A DNA stretch of 64,000 nucleotides from the NCBI RefSeq assembly GCF_949628265.1, contig NC_088786.1:5704001-5768000 (forward strand), given 5' to 3'. This DNA is from Cloeon dipterum. Its lineage: Eukaryota; Arthropoda; Insecta; Ephemeroptera; Baetidae. Below, one piece after another: positions 59,503 to 64,000 of this stretch (the first letter of the stretch is position 1; each line of letters begins with the position of its first letter). The position numbers and the translations under genes are program-made. The notes beneath the pieces are model-generated. The model was not told the origin of the DNA, did no database searches, and saw only the letters and a program-made list of their open reading frames with translations.

Positions 59503-60840
59503 TAGGGTTGGGTATATCAACGTTGATATATCAAAGTTGATATGATATTTCAAATATCATATCAATATCAAGCCTGATATTTGATATATCATATCAGGCT
59601 GATATTGATATCTAAGTCGGATATCAAGGTTGATATCAGTTGACATTTTTGACCGACAGATGGCATTTTTCATGCCGGTTTTCGCATAAAAGTTTAGGAT
59701 TAAACTGTACTTTCCATCCCCAAACATGGGCGTAACCGATATTGAAGTTTTCGCAATGCACTAAGGCGCGAAAAATGTCTCAGCTGATCGATCACAGATG
59801 ATCTATCAGCTGTGGTCAGCTTTTATAGTAGCTTTTGTGTTGAATGAAAATTAAATTAAATTGTTTGTAAACAATGGTCAGCAACGTCAGGTAGGTCAGG
59901 TTAAGCCCTGACAACACGCCAGCTGATCGGTCACAGATGACCTCTGTCAGCTGGCAGTACCACATTTTCTTGTTGAATTAAAATGATAATAAATTGTTTG
60001 TAAACAATTAATTTTGATTTGAATGGTGAATAATTAAGAACTTATTGTAACTAATCCAATCAAAATGAGTACAAATAACGCAAATATTATTGCGAACATA
60101 ATGCTCTGCTGATGGCATAGCCCCAAATTACAAATTGAAATACTAATTAAATACAAAACAGCTACGGTTTAAGGTAATTTCATTCTGATTTCTCTTATGT
60201 GTATCAATTAAACTCAATTATTTAATACCAGATGAAGGTTGAAGAGCACATATGATGTGGAGAAAAACACTCCAATATTTTAATTTGAAGATAAATTGAC
60301 GCTCTCACATTATCAGCTGATAATGTAAACATCAAACTTAAAATTAATTTTAAAATGGCACAATTAAATTATAATATTTTATTAATTACCTAATGACAGC
60401 TATTAATTAATTAATTAATTAGACACCCATGTGGCGGGAAGGGGGAAGGGAAAGCAGCCAGATGCAAATTTTGGCGCCATATGGTGGGATCCGACACACC
60501 CCCTTCTCAAACATCTGTTTTAAAGGCGCGCAATATTTAAATTATTTGAATACTCATCCCATGACTGCGGAAAACCGCCATTTTTCAAAAGTTTTCTTAT
60601 TTAACAGATATTTATGAAAAAAATTGGTGAAAAATGCTTAAAAAATCGGTTTTTAAGCCTTTTAAATAGCCATAGCCGGTTTCGGTTGGTCCAGCAGCCA
60701 TTTTTTGATCATCTGGAAATATCAACGTTGATATATCAAATTCTGATATTTTTCGGTTGATATATCAATTTTTTGATATTTTAAATATCATATCAATATC
60801 AGATATTTGATATCGATTTTTGAGCTTGTACCCAACCCTA
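59503..60840. mobile_element. Non-autonomous hAT-type element with TATCA-rich ends, 1,338 bp
   Basis: The ends are TAGGGTTGGGTA and TACCCAACCCTA, flanked by the 8-base duplication CCGGCGGT (59,495-59,502 and 60,841-60,848). Both subterminal regions are packed with GATAT/ATATC repeats. A pair of similar segments with GTCACAGATGA and CAGCTGGxxxT lies near 59,780 and 59,930. There is no transposase frame. Confidence 0.88.
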
Positions 60841-60848
60841 CCGGCGGT

Positions 60849-61439
60849 TGACCGTTGACGCGTTAGACAAAGAGAGCGAGGCAGAATTTTGTAAGTCTCT
60901 TGCTGCTGCTGCTCGCTAGTCCTGCTGCCAGTGCTGCCAGCGCCCGTCGCCCCTCCCCCGCTCCACAACAGAGGCAGGCGGCAGCAGCAGGCATTCCATG
61001 CAAGTGCGTGCATGCATGTCTGCAGCCGCCGCTACCACGCGCACACTAAAATCGCCCTTTTAACCCATTTTAGTCCTTCTGACCTTGATTTTTAAATTTG
61101 CCCGTTTGTCGGTAGCATTAATTAAGACTCTTTGTGTTAGGAAATTAATTTTTTCAATCGAATTTATGATTTTTTTTTCTTTTTTTAATCTGAGCTGCTT
61201 CTTTGAAAAAAGGCATTATAATTTTGTGTTAAATAATGCAAAAGGTTAGGGTTTATATTCAAATTTAATCCATCAACTTAATTAAAAAATATTTCCCAGA
61301 CAAATAATTTTTGTGATAACGATTTCAAAATATTTAACAATATGGCAGTTAATTTTATTGATTAAATTATGTTTCATATTTAATTTTGTGTTTTTAATTT
61401 TAAGAAAAATATCTAAGTTCTTCTCTTTTAGGGTTTTTT
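60849..61439. other. Intergenic DNA with GCA-rich patch
   Basis: A trinucleotide-like GCTGCTGCTGC/GCAGCAGCAG patch lies at 60,900-61,000. The 82-codon minus frame across it is low-complexity and is rejected. The remainder is AT-rich. Confidence 0.45.
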
Positions 61440-61852
61440 AAATAATAATCTAGGAACATTAAAAATATAATTTTAATTAATCTGAGAATGGTCCATACAA
61501 TAATCTGGGGATAATCTATTAAACTTATATTCAAATTTCCCCTTTGGAATTATTCTAGGGATATTCTTGTAGGTTAATCTCTAGATTGACTTTAAAACAT
61601 TTTAAGGTTAATCTGGATTCATTCTAAGAAAATTCCAAAAATTATTTTTTTGGATTAATCTCAGAATGATCTAAAGAATAATCTGAGGATATTTTTTTAG
61701 ATTAATCTCTAGATTGATCTTAAACATTCATAGATTAATCTCGATTAATACAGGATTAATCCTGGAACATTTTTTTGGATTAATTTTTTCGGGTAAATTT
61801 TGATTAATCTAAGATTATTCCAGATAATCCTGGGTTATATTTTTTTATGCGG
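61440..61852. mobile_element. Right end of an element with GGATTAATCT subterminal repeats
   Basis: It has many ATTAATCTxxGGAT-type motifs and ends ATATTTTTTTATGCGGG, the inverse of the terminus at 56,027. Confidence 0.55.
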
Positions 61853-63180
61853 GCAGTGATAGATTCTTGTAATTCTTAGCTCGCCGTGAATTTGTTTAAA
61901 TTGTTAACGCGCATTCTTGCCCGCAAGTTTGTAATTTTAATCCCTTTGTGAAGCCACGTAATTCCTTGAGTGCTCCACATACGCTTTTCAACGTTCGCTA
62001 ATCGGTTTATGAGTCGAATCTTTCGCCTTCACTGCTCGCGCTACTGATGTCCTAGGGTCACGTCGCCCTGACATGCTACTGCGCTAGAGTCGCTCATGAC
62101 CTAGAGTCATTGTCGCTCTGTCGTCGCTTAACGTTTCGCCGCGGCACGCCGGGGAAGCCGAGGACTGTTGCGAGCGGCGGCCTTGAGCCCCCCAGTCCCT
62201 TCCTTACCGATTTGGTATCGTTTTGGACTCAGTCGAGTCAACGCCGCGCCGTGCCCGAAACGTTCTTTGTCTTTGATTCATCCGCGCTGCGCAACTGCCG
62301 GCTAGGACCATCATCGACACTCGCATCCTCGAACACTCACAACCATTCTGCTACCATTACAGCAGAAGTGAGATAATCTCGGTTTGCACTTCAACCAACT
62401 CTGTATGACCGTACTGTCCAGCCAAAAACAATTCATTCCTCAAGATGTATTTTGTAGAACGCAAATCGTTCCTTCCGGCTTCCAGCCTCAAAGGGGGGGC
62501 ATACTGTAGCGGTTCCCGCTCACACTCGCGTTAACTCAGTTTGTAACCTATAGATGTCGCTATTCTTTATGATTAGCTTTTCTCATTTACCCTGTATAAT
62601 TTACCTTCACTGACCGCTCACCTACGCACGCCTACGGTCATGTCACATTTACCTCTCCGGCCAGGAGAATAATGTCGTGCGCATATTTGATGCTTGTAAT
62701 AACTAATAGACCAGAAGATAATACCAGGTCTTAATTATGGATTAAATACTACGACTACAAAGGAACTAGATGCATTTCCTTTTGGCTCGAACCCAGTAAC
62801 CCACAGTTAGTTTAGTGACTGGAAATGCTCAAATTGCTCAACGGGCTGGGAGGCGACTCGCTACTTGCTGCTTTGCATTTGCACCTTTCCAGCATGCGTG
62901 ATTTGGCTTAACGGGACGAATGTTGTGGCCGTGATCCCCCTTGTTCTCGCCCGCCCTAGTCAAAAGATAAGTTGGCACTTGAGCGCAATAGGCGAGCCTA
63001 GCGCTCGCGACCAATCAGAGCGCTGCGCGCGCTAGACAGCAGTCTGGAAGAGAGTCTGGAAGCGAGCGAACGCGTGTGCAAGGTGCGCACGGCGTCGCGT
63101 CGATCCAGCGCGTTTTGTGAACGTTCAGGGCGATCCTGGCGACCGCTGTAGGTCCAGGAATAGAGTGTATTTCAAGACCA
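61853..63180 (+). mobile_element. 3' end of an LTR retrotransposon (Gypsy-like) with LTR
   Basis: A GC-rich stretch with the last part of a coding frame (62,110-62,376, Pro/Arg/Ser-rich, no motif) runs into a polypurine tract AAAGGGGGGG at 62,491-62,500. This is followed by TGTAGCGGTTCCCGC (62,507), a plausible LTR start. The presumed LTR runs to about 63,110-63,180, but its end is not defined because no second LTR is in the window. No pol domain is visible, so the copy is truncated. Confidence 0.5.
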
Positions 63181-64000
63181 AATTTTTTTATTGTCTGGAA
63201 CTTTTCTTGACGAAACTGGTATTGTTCTGGTATTGTTTCTAAAAGGAATATTTAAAATTTTCATGTCTTGTATTGTTTTTCAATCCTTCTTGTTTTGGTA
63301 TTGCTTTTCCGACAAAAAAAATCTTGTTTCGGAATTGTTTTTTTTTTGGAAAAAATTTCTTGTTTTTGGGATTCTTTCTGGAAGACATCTTTTTTAAGTT
63401 TTATATTATGAAATCTTACTTTGGCATTTTAATAAAATTGTCATTCTGCTTTATTAAATATATTTTAAAATTGAAACTAGAGAGGGGACCAGGGACAGGG
63501 ATTACAGGATTCCCGTCCCGTCCCTGAGGGACGCGGGTTGAATTTTTTTATTTCAAGACAGGGATGGGGCGGGACAGGGACAATCTTCAGCGGGACGTGA
63601 GGGACAGTTTTATCGGCAGCAATGGCAAAGTGCAGCATTAAAAGCCTAAAGATTCTTACTTTGTCAACTCGAGGAGGAAAGAAAGCGATCGGGGTTTGCC
63701 AAATTTGCAATACGCGAAAATGCAACAGTAGCCCTGGTTTTTTACGCAAAAATTAACAGCTGGAAAACACCTAGTTTTGTTTTTGTCCACATTTTTCCGA
63801 ATTTTACCCCGAAAGAGTCATTTACATATTTCGTCCCAAAATAGTCAGAAATTTTGGAATATTGCGATGAGAGATAAAATTTTCGGTCTCTTGGTATAAC
63901 CAGTGCAGGGTTCGCAAAAACACGCATTTTTTCTGAAAAAACCAACTGCATTTCATAAACTTTTTGCGGACGTTTCCGCAATTTTTATTGAAATTACAAT
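63181..64000. other. Intergenic DNA with GGGACAGGGA repeats
   Basis: A T-rich tract (63,180-63,470) with repeated TTGTTTCTGGTATTG-like words is followed by imperfect GGGAC/CGGGACAGGGA repeats at 63,483-63,610. No gene is seen to the window end. Confidence 0.45.

Noticed and set aside
60765-61013. 82-codon minus-strand frame
   Set aside because: It runs across a CAG/GCA-rich low-complexity patch and the end of a hAT element.

Overview
The window is eukaryotic, AT-rich and full of repeats. Its genes have short introns, mostly 50-120 bases, with GT..AG borders and AATAAA signals. The intron style, the transposon families (hAT-like, TTAA-type MITEs, LINE and LTR remnants) and a large-family leucine-rich host gene suggest an arthropod. 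A hexapod is most likely and a mayfly is a weak guess; the sequence alone cannot settle the species.

Layout. At 1-3.85 kb there is host DNA with a single-exon ankyrin-repeat gene and several foldback MITEs. At 3849-31403 lies one very large mobile element of 27,555 bp, the main discovery of this window. Its limits are set by an unoccupied copy of the same target at about 54,626-54,629 and by an AGAG direct repeat on both sides. At 33.2-36.7 kb there is a five-exon leucine-rich-repeat-like host gene. From 36.9 to 64 kb I see mostly repeats: a duplicated 1.6-kb segment, a 1,837-bp unit in three tandem copies plus a fourth partial, a decayed LINE reverse transcriptase, two hAT-type elements with 8-bp target duplications, a TTAA-flanked palindromic MITE, a 1.94-kb near-perfect palindrome, and the 3' end of an LTR element.

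The giant element carries copies of the 15-bp motif GTCACTTATRGCATC at both ends. Inside it, two tandem arrays of a 326/337-bp unit lie in opposite orientation (5.15-9.37 kb and 26.86-30.69 kb). Between and around the arrays are five spliced genes whose exon lengths each add up to a whole number of codons: (1) an UPF1/MOV10-like SF1 helicase (+), with the left array inside its 4.75-kb intron; (2) a tyrosine-recombinase-like protein with two zinc fingers and three C-terminal AT-hooks (-); (3) and (4) two coiled-coil/BEN-domain-like proteins (+); and (5) a DNMT1-type cytosine-5 methyltransferase with BAH-like regions and intact catalytic motifs (+). A 579-bp satellite lies between genes 4 and 5.

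Working model (inference): the recombinase integrates the element by crossover at a 4-bp sequence, as Crypton-type tyrosine recombinases do. The helicase may serve replication or excision. The AT-hook, zinc-finger and BEN modules would bind the terminal and subterminal repeats, and the methyltransferase would maintain an epigenetic state on the element or the host. I know of no described animal element with this gene set.
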